A stretch of DNA of 39,597 nucleotides from Pseudomonas sp. MYb60 (GTDB taxonomy: Bacteria > Pseudomonadota > Gammaproteobacteria > Pseudomonadales > Pseudomonadaceae). The notes beneath the pieces were generated by a model. It searched no databases, had not been told where the DNA came from, and saw only the letters and a program-made list of their open reading frames with translations. This document shows, piece by piece, positions 7,241 to 16,695 of the stretch; the stretch's first letter is position 1; each line of letters starts with the position of its first letter. A program made the translations under genes and the position numbers. The stretch is from the NCBI RefSeq assembly GCF_002979555.1, contig NZ_PCOZ01000028.1:1-39597 (forward strand), read 5' to 3'.

Positions 7241-8188
7241 TCAGCCAGCCCCCGGCACATTCGGCCAAAGATCCGCCACCAGGAACAACCGCTCCGCTTC
7301 CTCCCACGCGTCACCGCTCTGAACCATCCGCACCAGCAACTGCGCCGGTGCCATCGGGTCCAGCGCGGCCAGCCAGGTTTGCATGTGCTGCTCACTCCAG
7401 ACCTCATCCGCCGGGTAGTGCGCCGGCGCCAGCCAGGCATGCCGGGGCAGGGGCTGCCAGTGGCCGGGAGCGCTGGCGCGGGCGAAATCGCGCCAGTCGC
7501 GCTGATGCAGCCAACGCCCACGCAGATGCTGCGGATGTGCACCCCGTGGCGATTCAGCCTGACCTGGCCACGGGTACAGCAAATACCCACCCAGCCACAA
7601 ATGCGCATCAAACTGCTGGACGTCCAATGCCGCCAACACCTCACGACTTTCCGCCCGCGCCGAAATCGGCAATTGATGCTGGGCCAAGTGAGCGAGCTTG
7701 CGGTCCAGCCGATCATGACAGCCCGGCCCCAGCCACTGCGCCGTGTCCAGGCCGTTGCCGTCCTGCGGCCCAAGATAAAGTTTGATCGCCAATTCCAGGT
7801 GGTGCACACCCTCGCGGTCGCGCAGCAGCATGTCCAACTCACCCAGGGTATGCCCGGCACGGCGAATCGGCAGGTTGGCCGCCAACAGCTCCACCCCGGG
7901 CGCATGCTGCACGGCGAATTGCCAAAGCCGTTCGTAGTAAAGGCCCAGGCGCCGGGTGCGGGACAGGCTCAGCCACTGCTGCAACGCGCTGCTGTCCTGG
8001 TCGAGCTGACGCAACCAACGCTCGAGCAAATCGGGTGCCTGCACCCAATCGCTGCCCGTCAGTGGATGGCGTTGCGGCCACGGTGTTTGCGCCAGCATCG
8101 GCGGGGCGAGCATCACCCACGCCAGGTCGCGCACCTCGGGGTGGCGCAGCTGGCGGGGCACGGCGTGCAGATCGGGGAACACAGTCAT
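7241..8188 (-). CDS. DUF1853 family protein
   Basis: 315 residues, recognised as a DUF1853 protein by overall sequence. The central block GELDMLLRDREGVHHLELAIKLYLG (about residues 120-145) has the spacing of a PD-(D/E)xK nuclease-like fold, with E/D at the first strand and ExAxK at the second. The function is not established and I do not assign one. No signal peptide or membrane segment is visible. It is transcribed divergently from nadK across a 145-nt gap and convergently to chlD. DUF1853 next to nadK is, from memory, a conserved neighbourhood in Pseudomonas. Confidence 0.85.
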   Translation of the reverse strand: MTVFPDLHAVPRQLRHPEVRDLAWVMLAPPMLAQTPWPQRHPLTGSDWVQAPDLLERWLRQLDQDSSALQQWLSLSRTRRLGLYYERLWQFAVQHAPGVELLAANLPIRRAGHTLGELDMLLRDREGVHHLELAIKLYLGPQDGNGLDTAQWLGPGCHDRLDRKLAHLAQHQLPISARAESREVLAALDVQQFDAHLWLGGYLLYPWPGQAESPRGAHPQHLRGRWLHQRDWRDFARASAPGHWQPLPRHAWLAPAHYPADEVWSEQHMQTWLAALDPMAPAQLLVRMVQSGDAWEEAERLFLVADLWPNVPGAG

Positions 8189-8333
8189 GGACCGAGCATA
8201 GCCGTTTAAGCGCTGCCCAGGGCGCTGAGAACCATTGTCATCAAGGCTTCACGGCGACAAAGGATTTTGCCTGGGGCGGCCTTTCGCCCATAATCGCGGT
8301 TTTCCGCCACGCCGCACAGCCCGCAGGAGCCCC

Positions 8334-9224
8334 ATGGAGCAATTTCGCAATATCGGCATTATCGGTCGCCTGGGCAGTACCCAGGTGCTGGACACCGTCC
8401 GCCGGCTGAAAAAGTTCCTGCTGGAACGCCACCTGCATGTGATCCTCGAAGACACCATCGCCGAAATCCTCCCCGGTCACGGCCTGCAAACCTCGTCGCG
8501 CAAAATGCTCGGCGAAGTCTGCGACATGGTCATCGTGGTCGGCGGCGACGGCAGCCTGCTCGGCGCGGCCCGAGCCCTGGCGCGGCATAACGTGCCGGTG
8601 CTGGGGATCAACCGTGGCAGCCTGGGGTTCCTCACCGATATTCGCCCGGATGAGCTGGAAGTCGAAGTGGCCAAGGTGCTCGACGGCCATTACCTGGTGG
8701 AAAACCGCTTTCTGCTGCAGGCCGAAGTGCGCCGTCACGGCGAAGCCATCGGCCAGGGCGACGCCCTCAATGATGTGGTGCTGCACCCCGGCAAATCCAC
8801 GCGGATGATCGAATTCGAGCTGTATATCGACGGTCAGTTCGTGTGCAGCCAGAAGGCCGACGGCCTGATCGTCGCCACGCCTACCGGCTCCACGGCGTAC
8901 GCGCTGTCCGCCGGCGGCCCGATCATGCACCCCAAGCTCGACGCCATTGTGATCGTGCCGATGTACCCCCATATGTTGTCCAGCAGGCCGATTGTGGTCG
9001 ACGGCAACAGTGAGCTGAAAATCGTGGTGTCCAAAGACATGCAGATCTACCCGCAGGTTTCCTGTGACGGGCAGAACCATTTCACCTGCGCCCCCGGTGA
9101 CACCATCACCGTGAGCAAGAAGGCACAGAAGCTGCGGTTGATCCACCCGCTGGACCACAACTACTACGAAGTGTGCCGCACCAAGCTGGGCTGGGGCAGC
9201 CGCTTGGGGGGTGGGGGCGACTGA
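8334..9224 (+). CDS. nadK: NAD kinase
   Basis: 296 residues, normal length. It phosphorylates NAD+ at the 2'-hydroxyl of the adenosine ribose to make NADP+, and is cytoplasmic. The diagnostic GGDGS motif (VVGGDGSLLGAAR) is at about residues 70-74, the ALNDVVLH dinucleotide-contact motif lies mid-protein, and the glycine-rich GLIVATPTGSTAYALSAGGP block follows. The ATG at 8334 is preceded by GCAGGAGCCCC, giving a good ribosome-binding site; an upstream in-frame extension to 8235 adds unrelated sequence and is not used. It is the first gene of a seven-gene operon, and its TGA overlaps the next ATG (TGATG). Confidence 0.97.
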   Translation: MEQFRNIGIIGRLGSTQVLDTVRRLKKFLLERHLHVILEDTIAEILPGHGLQTSSRKMLGEVCDMVIVVGGDGSLLGAARALARHNVPVLGINRGSLGFLTDIRPDELEVEVAKVLDGHYLVENRFLLQAEVRRHGEAIGQGDALNDVVLHPGKSTRMIEFELYIDGQFVCSQKADGLIVATPTGSTAYALSAGGPIMHPKLDAIVIVPMYPHMLSSRPIVVDGNSELKIVVSKDMQIYPQVSCDGQNHFTCAPGDTITVSKKAQKLRLIHPLDHNYYEVCRTKLGWGSRLGGGGD

Positions 9225-10195
9225 TGCTCGATCCCGCGCGTAGCTACGACCTGATTGGTGACGTGCATGGTTGTGCCCATACCCTTGAGCACCTGCTCGA
9301 GCAACTGGGCTACCACAAGCAGGGCGGCACCTGGCGCCACCCGACGCGGATGGCCGTGTTTCTCGGCGATATCATCGACCGTGGGCCGCGTATTCGCGAG
9401 GCGCTGCATATCGTCCATGACATGGCCGAGGCCGGTCAGGCGCTGTGCATCATGGGCAACCACGAGTTCAATGCCCTGGGCTGGACCACCCCTGCACCGC
9501 CGGGCAGTGGCAAGCAGTTCGTGCGCGAGCACACGCCACGGCATGCGCGGTTGATCCAGGAAACCCTGACCCAGTTCGAGCATCACCCGAACGACTGGCG
9601 CGACTTCCTGGCCTGGTTCTACGACATGCCGCTGTTTGTCGACGCCGGGCGGTTTCGCGTGGTGCATGCGTGCTGGGATGAAGGTTTTATCCAACCGCTG
9701 CGCACGACGTTCCCCGACGGCTGCATCGACGAGCATTTCGTGCAGGCCGCCGCCGTGCCGGGCAGTTTCGCCTGCAATGCCTTCGACCGCCTGCTGCGCG
9801 GTACCGATATGCGCCTGCCCGATGGCTTGACGTTGACCGGTGGCGATGGCCTGACGCGCTCGTTCTTTCGCACCAAGTTCTGGGAAGACGACCCCAAGAC
9901 CTACGGCGATATCGTGTTCCAGCCCGACGCGTTGCCGGACCCGGTGGCGCGCACGCCGTTGTCGTCCACTGAAAAAAATACCCTGCTGCGCTACGGCGTC
10001 GATGAACCGTTGCTGTTCGTCGGCCATTACTGGCGCAGTGGCAAACCGGCGCCGATCCGCCCGAACCTGGCCTGCCTGGACTACAGCGCCGTGCTGTATG
10101 GCAAGTTGGTGGCGTATCGCCTGGACCAGGAAACCCGCCTGGACCCGCGTAAATTTGTGTGGGTCGACGTTGAGCGACCCGAGGTCATTAAATGA
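9224..10195 (+). CDS. Calcineurin-like metallophosphoesterase
   Basis: 323 residues. The N-terminal half has the signature of the PPP/ApaH-like phosphoesterases: GDVHG at about residues 12-16, GDIIDRGP at about 48-55 and GNHE at about 78-81, with later conserved histidines (VVHACWD, FVGHYW). Such enzymes use a dinuclear metal centre to hydrolyse phosphoesters such as phosphoproteins or dinucleoside polyphosphates; the substrate cannot be told from the sequence. The start overlaps the nadK stop and the stop overlaps the rhomboid start (ATGA), so translation is tightly coupled. Confidence 0.88.
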   Translation: MLDPARSYDLIGDVHGCAHTLEHLLEQLGYHKQGGTWRHPTRMAVFLGDIIDRGPRIREALHIVHDMAEAGQALCIMGNHEFNALGWTTPAPPGSGKQFVREHTPRHARLIQETLTQFEHHPNDWRDFLAWFYDMPLFVDAGRFRVVHACWDEGFIQPLRTTFPDGCIDEHFVQAAAVPGSFACNAFDRLLRGTDMRLPDGLTLTGGDGLTRSFFRTKFWEDDPKTYGDIVFQPDALPDPVARTPLSSTEKNTLLRYGVDEPLLFVGHYWRSGKPAPIRPNLACLDYSAVLYGKLVAYRLDQETRLDPRKFVWVDVERPEVIK

Positions 10196-11061
10196 GTACC
10201 GTGGCTGTATTGCGCCTGCCCCTGAGTGTCGACCTGGGTGGCTTCGTCAAATTGTTGCAACGCATGCAAGTGCCCCATCGTGTCAGTGAGGAGGCGGGCG
10301 AGCAGGTGTTGTGGGTGCCGGAAAGCATCAGCGACGATGTGCGCGTGCTGTACCAGCGTTTCCCCGCCGGCGACCCGGACCAGCAACTGGACATCCCCGA
10401 ACAGGCGCCAGTCAGCCGCCCCGGCTTTGCCCAGCAAGTACGCCATAGCCCGGTGACGGCGCTGGTGCTGCTGGCGAGTCTGATTGTCGGTGCCGTGACC
10501 CTGCTGGGTGAAAACCTGCAGACCATGGCCTGGCTGACCTTCCTGCCGTTCCGCGTGCTGGGCGAATACATCCAGTTCACACCGCTCGCCGACAGCCTGG
10601 CGTCAGGCCAGTGGTGGCGGTTGGTGACGCCGATGCTGATCCATTTCGGCATCCTGCACCTGGCCATGAACGGCATGTGGTACTGGGAGCTGGGCCGGCG
10701 CATTGAAGCGCGCCAGGGCAGTATCAACCTGCTGGGCCTGACCCTGTTGTTCAGCCTGGTCTCCAACTACGCTCAATACGCCTACGGTGGCCCAGGCCTG
10801 TTCGGTGGGTTGTCCGGCGTGTTGTACGGCCTGCTCGGGCATTGCTGGATTTTCCAATTGCTGTCGCCCAACCCGGCGTATCGCCTGCCCCGTGGGGTGC
10901 TGGCGATGATGCTGATCTGGCTGGCGCTGTGCATGTCGGGGCTGGTCTCGATGATCGGCTTCGGCGAAATCGCCAACGCCGCCCACGTGAGCGGCCTGGT
11001 TATCGGTTGCTTGACCGGTTTGCTCGGCGGTTTGTACAACCGTCGCAAATCGTCTATTTGA
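10192..11061 (+). CDS. glpG: Rhomboid intramembrane serine protease, GlpG type
   Basis: 289 residues. An N-terminal cytoplasmic domain (about 1-90) is followed by about six hydrophobic segments. The catalytic Ser is in GGLSGVLYGLLGH at about residue 208, and the catalytic His is in NAAHVSGL at about residue 265. The membrane motif HFGILHLAMNGMWYWELGRRIE matches the loop and TM region of GlpG. It cleaves transmembrane substrates within the inner membrane; the natural substrate here is unknown. It lies between the metallophosphoesterase (4-nt overlap) and the DUF1315 gene (13-nt gap). Confidence 0.92.
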   Translation: MSTVAVLRLPLSVDLGGFVKLLQRMQVPHRVSEEAGEQVLWVPESISDDVRVLYQRFPAGDPDQQLDIPEQAPVSRPGFAQQVRHSPVTALVLLASLIVGAVTLLGENLQTMAWLTFLPFRVLGEYIQFTPLADSLASGQWWRLVTPMLIHFGILHLAMNGMWYWELGRRIEARQGSINLLGLTLLFSLVSNYAQYAYGGPGLFGGLSGVLYGLLGHCWIFQLLSPNPAYRLPRGVLAMMLIWLALCMSGLVSMIGFGEIANAAHVSGLVIGCLTGLLGGLYNRRKSSI

Positions 11062-11074
11062 TAAGGAAGCGCTC

Positions 11075-11335
11075 ATGGCCTCTTTTGCTGAAATGATCGA
11101 AAACATCACCCCGGATATCTACGAGAGCCTCAAGCTCGCCGTGGAAATCGGCAAATGGTCCGATGGCCGCAAGCTCACCGCCGAGCAGCGCGAGCTGTCG
11201 CTGCAAGCGGTGATCGCCTGGGAAATCCAGAACCTGCCGGAAGACCAGCGGACGGGCTACATGGGCCCGCAGGAGTGCGCGTCGAAGTCTGCGCCGGTAC
11301 CGAACATCCTGTTCAAGTCGGATGCGATCCATTGA
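11075..11335 (+). CDS. DUF1315 (YeaC-like) small protein
   Basis: 86 residues, a YeaC/DUF1315 family member by its whole sequence (EMIENITPDIYESLK at the start, DQRTGYMGPQECASK near the end). Soluble and without a signal peptide. The function is not known. The start ATG at 11075 has AAGGAAGCGCTC upstream. The stop overlaps a possible TTG start of the next gene, placing it in the nadK-pepN operon. Confidence 0.9.
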   Translation: MASFAEMIENITPDIYESLKLAVEIGKWSDGRKLTAEQRELSLQAVIAWEIQNLPEDQRTGYMGPQECASKSAPVPNILFKSDAIH

Positions 11336-12162
11336 TTGAAATTGGTCGCGGTGCAGTCAGCAAGATGTCGGCGCAACTCGGTGAGCCGACCGTTCAATAC
11401 GCGTTTCGCCTGGGCGACGTCGAGGTGCCGGTCAACCCGTTGATCGGCAGTCATATTCGCCTGGAGTTCCTCGGTGCCATTCATTGCAGCCATTGCGGTC
11501 GCAAGACCAAGACCAGCTTCAGCCAGGGCTATTGCTACCCGTGCATGACCAAGCTGGCCCAGTGTGACCTGTGCATCATGAGCCCCGAACGCTGCCATTA
11601 CGAGGCCGGCACCTGCCGTGACCCCGGCTGGGGCGAGAAATTCTGCATGACCGACCACGTGGTCTACCTGGCGAACTCGTCGGGGATCAAGGTCGGCATC
11701 ACCCGCGCTACCCAGTTGCCCACCCGTTGGCTGGACCAGGGCGCGAGCCAGGCGCTGCCGATCATGCGCGTCTCCACGCGCCAGCAGTCCGGTTTCGTCG
11801 AGGATGTGCTGCGCAGCCAGGTGGCCGACAAGACCAACTGGCGCGCGCTGCTCAAGGGCGATGCAGTGGCGGTGGACCTCAAGCGCGTGCGCGATGAGCT
11901 GTTCGCTTCCTGCGCCGACGGCATCAGCGCGTTGCAGGAACGCTTTGGCCTGCAAGCCATCCAACCGGTGACCGACCTCGAACCGATCGAGATCCGCTAC
12001 CCGGTGGAGCAGTATCCGGCCAAGATCGTCAGCTTTAACCTGGACAAGAACCCGATTGCCGAAGGTACGCTGCTGGGGATCAAGGGCCAGTACCTGATCT
12101 TCGACACCGGCGTTATCAACATTCGCAAGTACACGGCCTACCAGCTCGCCGTGCATCAGTAG
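11332..12162 (+). CDS. DUF2797 cysteine-rich protein
   Basis: About 276 residues if started at the TTG that overlaps the preceding stop (TTGA, 11332); an ATG at 11365 is the alternative and would give 265 residues. I favour the upstream start because the spacing suits coupling and the extra residues IEIGRGAVSK look natural, but this is not certain. The N-terminal part has several Cys pairs (CSHCGRK, YCYPC, CDLC, plus single C/H residues), suggesting a zinc-binding domain. The middle YLANSSGIKVGITR...PTRWLDQGA resembles a GIY-YIG-like fold. The function is unknown. pepN starts 12 nt downstream. Confidence 0.85.
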   Translation: MIEIGRGAVSKMSAQLGEPTVQYAFRLGDVEVPVNPLIGSHIRLEFLGAIHCSHCGRKTKTSFSQGYCYPCMTKLAQCDLCIMSPERCHYEAGTCRDPGWGEKFCMTDHVVYLANSSGIKVGITRATQLPTRWLDQGASQALPIMRVSTRQQSGFVEDVLRSQVADKTNWRALLKGDAVAVDLKRVRDELFASCADGISALQERFGLQAIQPVTDLEPIEIRYPVEQYPAKIVSFNLDKNPIAEGTLLGIKGQYLIFDTGVINIRKYTAYQLAVHQ

Positions 12163-12174
12163 AAGGACGAAGAC

Positions 12175-14832
12175 ATGCGCACCGAACAGCCGAAGATGAT
12201 CTACCTGAAGGACTATCAGGCGCCGGACTACCTGATCGACGAGACGCACCTGACCTTCGAGTTGTTCGAGGACCACAGCCTGGTCCACGCGCAGCTGGTG
12301 ATGCGCCGCAACCCCGAGCGCGGCGCCGGCCTGCCGCCGCTGGTGCTGGACGGCCAGCAACTGGAGCTGCTGAGTGTGACCCTGGCAGACCAGGCGCTCA
12401 CCGACGCCGACTACCAGTTGACCGACAGCCACCTTACGGTGCACCCCAAGGGTGAAACCTTCACCCTGGACACCACGGTAAAGATCCACCCGGAAACCAA
12501 CACCGCCCTGGAAGGCCTGTACAAGTCCAGCGGCATGTTCTGCACCCAGTGCGAGGCCGAGGGCTTCCGCAAGATCACTTATTACCTCGACCGCCCGGAC
12601 GTGATGAGCACCTTCACCACCACGGTGATCGCCGAGCAACATCGCTACCCGGTGCTGCTGTCCAACGGCAACCCGATCGCCAGCGGCCCTGGCGAAGACG
12701 GTCGTCACTGGGCGACCTGGGAAGACCCGTTCAAGAAGCCCGCCTACCTGTTCGCACTGGTAGCGGGTGACTTGTGGTGCGTCGAAGACAGCTTCACCAC
12801 CATGACCCAGCGCGAAGTCGCGCTGCGCATCTACGTCGAGCCGGAAAACATCGACAAGTGCCAGCACGCCATGACCAGCCTGAAGAAATCCATGCGCTGG
12901 GACGAAGAAACCTACGGCCGTGAGTACGACCTCGATATCTTCATGATCGTCGCCGTGAACGACTTCAACATGGGTGCGATGGAAAACAAGGGCCTCAATA
13001 TCTTCAACTCCAGCGCCGTGCTGGCCCGCGCCGAAACCGCCACCGACGCGGCGCACCAGCGTGTCGAGGCCATCGTCGCCCACGAATATTTCCACAACTG
13101 GTCGGGCAACCGCGTGACTTGCCGCGATTGGTTTCAGCTGTCGCTCAAGGAAGGCTTTACTGTCTACCGTGACTCGCAATTCTCCGCCGACATGAACTCG
13201 GCCACGGTCAAGCGCATCCAGGACGTGGCGTACCTGCGCACCCACCAGTTCGCCGAAGACGCCGGCCCCATGGCCCATGCCGTGCGCCCGGACAGCTTTA
13301 TCGAGATTTCCAACTTCTATACCCTGACCGTGTATGAAAAGGGTTCGGAAGTGGTCGGCATGATCCACACCTTGCTCGGCGCCGAAGGCTTCCGCAAGGG
13401 CAGCGACCTGTACTTCGAACGCCATGACGGCCAGGCCGTGACCTGCGATGACTTTATCAAGGCCATGGAAGACGCCAACGGCGCCGACCTCAGCCAGTTC
13501 AAGCGTTGGTACAGCCAGGCCGGTACGCCACGTTTGGCGGTAAGCGAGTCCTACGACGCTGCGGCAAAGACCTACAGCCTGACCTTCCGCCAGAGCTGCC
13601 CGCAAACGCCGGACAAGGTGGAAAAATTGCCGTTCGTGATTCCGGTGGCGCTGGGCTTGCTGGACGGGCAGGGCGCGGGTATTGCCTTGCGCCTGGCCGG
13701 CGAAGCAACGGCGGGCGCTACCTCGCGGGTGATTTCGGTGACCGAAGCCGAGCAGACTTTCACCTTCGTCGATATCCCTGAGCAGCCGTTGCCTTCGCTG
13801 CTGCGGGGCTTCTCGGCGCCGGTGAAACTGAGCTTCCCGTACAGCCGCGACCAACTGATGTTCCTGATGCAGCACGACAGCGACGGCTTCAACCGCTGGG
13901 ATGCGGGCCAGCAACTGGCGGTGCAGGTGCTGCAGGAACTGATCGGCCAGCATCAGGCGGGTCAGCCGCTGAAGCTGGATCAACGCTTGATCGACGCGCT
14001 GCGCACGGTATTGAGTGATGAACGCCTGGATCAGGCAATGGTTGCGGAGATGCTTTCGTTGCCGGGCGAAGCCTACCTGACGGAAATCAGCGACGTGGCG
14101 GATGTCGAGGCCATCCACGCCGCGCGCGAGTTCGCCCGCAAGCAGCTGGCCGACAACCTGTTCGAAGGCTTGTGGTTGCGTTATCAGGCCAATCGCGAAT
14201 TGTCGCGGACCACGCCGTACGTGGCCTCCGCCGAGCACTTTGCCCGTCGCGCCTTGCAGAACATTGCGCTGTCTTACCTCATGCTCAGCGGCAAGTCGGA
14301 AGTAGTGGCGGCTGCGCTGGAGCAGTTCGATGCCAGCGACAACATGACCGAACGTCTTACTGCGCTGGCCGTGCTGGTGAACTCGCCATACGAAGCCGAG
14401 AAGGCCCAGGCGTTGGCGGTATTTGCCGAGAACTTCAAGGACAATCCGCTGGTGATGGACCAGTGGTTCAGCGTCCAGGCGGGCAGCACCTTGCCCGGTG
14501 GGCTGGCGCGCGTGCAGGCGTTGATGGAGCACCCGGCGTTCACGCTCAAGAACCCGAACAAGGTGCGTGCTCTGATTGGCGCGTTTGCCGGGCAGAACCT
14601 GATCAACTTCCATGCAGCCGATGGCTCGGGTTATCGCTTCCTGGCTGACCTGGTGATCCAGTTGAACGCCTTCAACCCACAGATCGCTTCACGCCAACTG
14701 GCGCCGCTGACCCGCTGGCGCAAATACGACAGTGCGCGTCAGGCGTTGATGAAGGCCGAGCTGGAGCGCATCCGTGCGTCCGGCGAGCTGTCCAGCGATG
14801 TGTTTGAGGTGGTCAGTAAAAGCCTGGCGTAA
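12175..14832 (+). CDS. pepN: Aminopeptidase N
   Basis: 885 residues, the standard size for bacterial PepN (M1 zinc aminopeptidase). The substrate-recognition motif GAMEN is at about residues 267-271, the zinc site HEYFHNW at 303-309, and the third ligand Glu in LKEGFTVYRD at about 326. The enzyme removes N-terminal residues from peptides in the cytoplasm, downstream of ATP-dependent proteases. The C-terminal half has the expected DUF3458-type Ig-like and helical-repeat regions. The start ATG has AGAAGGACGAAGAC upstream. The ZapE-like gene follows after only 5 nt. Confidence 0.97.
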   Translation: MRTEQPKMIYLKDYQAPDYLIDETHLTFELFEDHSLVHAQLVMRRNPERGAGLPPLVLDGQQLELLSVTLADQALTDADYQLTDSHLTVHPKGETFTLDTTVKIHPETNTALEGLYKSSGMFCTQCEAEGFRKITYYLDRPDVMSTFTTTVIAEQHRYPVLLSNGNPIASGPGEDGRHWATWEDPFKKPAYLFALVAGDLWCVEDSFTTMTQREVALRIYVEPENIDKCQHAMTSLKKSMRWDEETYGREYDLDIFMIVAVNDFNMGAMENKGLNIFNSSAVLARAETATDAAHQRVEAIVAHEYFHNWSGNRVTCRDWFQLSLKEGFTVYRDSQFSADMNSATVKRIQDVAYLRTHQFAEDAGPMAHAVRPDSFIEISNFYTLTVYEKGSEVVGMIHTLLGAEGFRKGSDLYFERHDGQAVTCDDFIKAMEDANGADLSQFKRWYSQAGTPRLAVSESYDAAAKTYSLTFRQSCPQTPDKVEKLPFVIPVALGLLDGQGAGIALRLAGEATAGATSRVISVTEAEQTFTFVDIPEQPLPSLLRGFSAPVKLSFPYSRDQLMFLMQHDSDGFNRWDAGQQLAVQVLQELIGQHQAGQPLKLDQRLIDALRTVLSDERLDQAMVAEMLSLPGEAYLTEISDVADVEAIHAAREFARKQLADNLFEGLWLRYQANRELSRTTPYVASAEHFARRALQNIALSYLMLSGKSEVVAAALEQFDASDNMTERLTALAVLVNSPYEAEKAQALAVFAENFKDNPLVMDQWFSVQAGSTLPGGLARVQALMEHPAFTLKNPNKVRALIGAFAGQNLINFHAADGSGYRFLADLVIQLNAFNPQIASRQLAPLTRWRKYDSARQALMKAELERIRASGELSSDVFEVVSKSLA

Positions 14833-14837
14833 CCGCT

Positions 14838-15950
14838 GTGGTGTTTGACGGCCCCCGGACCGCCTATCAACAGGCCATCACCCAACAGGGTTTCGTCGAC
14901 GACGACGCCCAGCGCCGGGCGGTCGAGGCTTTGCAAGGCTGTCATGAGGCGTTGCACGCAGGGCGGTCTTCGATCACAGGTGTGTACCTGTGGGGGCCAG
15001 TGGGCCGTGGTAAAACCTGGTTGATGGACCTGTTTTACCAACGCCTGCGGGTGCCCGCTCGGCGTCAGCACTTTCACCATTTCATGGGCTGGGTGCACCA
15101 GCGTCTGTTCCAGCTCACCGGCACCCATGACCCGTTGCAGGCCCTGGCGCGGGAGTTGGCCAACGACGTGCGCGTCCTGTGTTTCGACGAATTGTTCGTC
15201 AACGACATCGGCGATGCGATCATCCTCGGTCGCCTGTTCCAGGTGATGTTCGAGGAAGGCGTGGTGATGGTCTGCACCTCAAACCAGCCGCCCGATCAGC
15301 TGTACGCCGATGGTTTCAATCGAGAGCGGTTTTTGCCGGGTATTGCCGCGATCCAGCAGCACATGCAGGTGGTAGCGGTGAACGGTGCCGAGGACCATCG
15401 TTTGCACCCCGGTGTGGGCGTGCAGCGGTATTGGGTGAATCAGCCCGAGGCGCTGGCCGGTGTGTTTCGGCAATTGACCCAGGGCCAGACGACCAATTGC
15501 GGCGCGGTGGCAGTAGGGCACCGCACCCTCGTGGCCGTGCAGTCGAGTGACACGGTATTGTGGTGCCGTTATGCCGACCTGTGCGAGCAACCGCTTTCGG
15601 CCATGGACTTCATGCTGCTGTGCGATCGCTTCAAGGCGATTTTGCTCGGCGACGTGCCCAACCTGAGCGCGCAGCAACGACCGGGGCGCATTGCCCGCGG
15701 CACTGAAGACAGCGCGCAACGGGTGGTGGCGGGTGATCGCGAGCTGCCGCAATTGTCGGTACACGACGACAGCGTGCGGCGGTTCATCGCCCTGGTGGAC
15801 GAGTGCTACGACCGCAAGGTGCCCCTGTTCATCGAGGCGCGCGTCCCGCTGGATCAACTGTATACCGAGGGCTATCTGGAGTTTGCGTTCCGCCGAACCC
15901 TGAGTCGCCTGCAGGAAATGCAGTTACAGCGTTTCGGTCATTCACTGTGA
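14838..15950 (+). CDS. zapE: ZapE/AFG1-like ATPase
   Basis: 370 residues. An AFG1-type AAA ATPase: Walker A GPVGRGKTW (about residues 52-60), Walker B VLCFDELFVNDIGDA (about 113-127), sensor CTSNQPPDQLY, and the C-terminal FIEARVPLDQLY. E. coli ZapE is a cell-division ATPase acting at the FtsZ ring under low oxygen or stress. The ELFVND box differs from the more usual EFFVSD, and Pseudomonas genomes typically carry another AFG1-like gene elsewhere, so this may be a paralogue with a different role. It starts at GTG (14838 or 14841) without a strong Shine-Dalgarno sequence, consistent with coupling to pepN 5 nt upstream. Confidence 0.8.
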   Translation: MVFDGPRTAYQQAITQQGFVDDDAQRRAVEALQGCHEALHAGRSSITGVYLWGPVGRGKTWLMDLFYQRLRVPARRQHFHHFMGWVHQRLFQLTGTHDPLQALARELANDVRVLCFDELFVNDIGDAIILGRLFQVMFEEGVVMVCTSNQPPDQLYADGFNRERFLPGIAAIQQHMQVVAVNGAEDHRLHPGVGVQRYWVNQPEALAGVFRQLTQGQTTNCGAVAVGHRTLVAVQSSDTVLWCRYADLCEQPLSAMDFMLLCDRFKAILLGDVPNLSAQQRPGRIARGTEDSAQRVVAGDRELPQLSVHDDSVRRFIALVDECYDRKVPLFIEARVPLDQLYTEGYLEFAFRRTLSRLQEMQLQRFGHSL

Positions 15951-16114
15951 GAAAAATCCCGGCGATGGCCTCCACGTGCTTTTTTGCGCGTCCAACCTTC
16001 GCGCTTTCAGGCGCAAATTTGTAGTTAATCTCCTTCATCTGGCGCCAACTCCACGCTTACAATCGTGACCCTCACAGGGAGCCAATTCCCTTGTTGTCGT
16101 GATTGAGGACGGAA

Positions 16115-16606
16115 ATGGACACCCCAGATATCCTGGTGCTGCAAGCCAGCTACACCAACCCCGTACACGCCCAAGCCATTGGCCAGGTGCTCAACCATTA
16201 TGCCGAAGACCCGATGGGAGGCGGCCACAGCCTGCCCGCGGATCTTCTGGAACAATTGCCGGCGGAGCTGGCCAAGCGCGCGCATGCATTCAGCGTGTTG
16301 GCGTTCGTCGGGGGTGAGCCGGCGGGCCTGGTCAACTGTTTCGAAGGCTTTTCCACCTTCGCCTGCCGCCCGCTGGTCAACGTGCACGACGTGGTCGTGA
16401 TAGATCGGTTTCGAGGCTTGGGGTTGAGCCAGAAGATGCTGCAGAAGGTCGAGGAGATCGCGCGGCAACGGGGGTGCTGCAAGATCACTCTGGAAGTGTT
16501 GGAAGGCAACGCGGTTGCACAGTCGGCGTATCGAAAGTTCGGTTTTGAAGACGCTGTATTTGATCCGGCCCATGGGCGCATGCTGTTCTGGAACAAGTCG
16601 CTTTAA
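16115..16606 (+). CDS. GNAT-family N-acetyltransferase
   Basis: 163 residues. The core acetyl-CoA-binding pattern is present at about residues 88-112 (VNVHDVVVIDRFRGLGLSQKML, the R-G-x-G-x-S/A motif), followed by CCKITLEVLEGNAVAQSAYRKFGFED near the C-terminus, which is typical of GNAT motif B. It transfers an acetyl group from acetyl-CoA to an amine on an unknown substrate. The ATG at 16115 follows GAGGACGGAA; an upstream TTG would add four residues. It stands alone, 164 nt after the ZapE-like gene, and may have its own promoter. Confidence 0.88.
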   Translation: MDTPDILVLQASYTNPVHAQAIGQVLNHYAEDPMGGGHSLPADLLEQLPAELAKRAHAFSVLAFVGGEPAGLVNCFEGFSTFACRPLVNVHDVVVIDRFRGLGLSQKMLQKVEEIARQRGCCKITLEVLEGNAVAQSAYRKFGFEDAVFDPAHGRMLFWNKSL

Positions 16607-16618
16607 TAATTAACCGGC

Positions 16619-16645
16619 AAAAAAAAGGCGCCATCAGATGGCGCC
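16619..16645 (-). terminator. Intrinsic terminator for the 16696-16917 gene
   Basis: On the minus strand, GGCGCCAT (16638-16645) pairs with ATGGCGCC (16627-16634) around a 3-nt loop, followed by eight U residues (16619-16626). This is a strong rho-independent terminator shape. It lies about 50 nt past the stop of the small exported-protein gene. It could also stop readthrough from the GNAT gene on the plus strand only weakly, because no U-tract lies on that side. Confidence 0.85.
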
Positions 16646-16695
16646 AAGTTAGCCTTGGCCATAGGAGCGGTATGGCGGAGGAAGTTGCAGTTACA

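Noticed and set aside
11257..14613. 1118-codon frame on the minus strand opposite DUF2797 and pepN
   Set aside because: Antisense shadow of pepN, which has all M1 motifs; the antisense product shows no family features.
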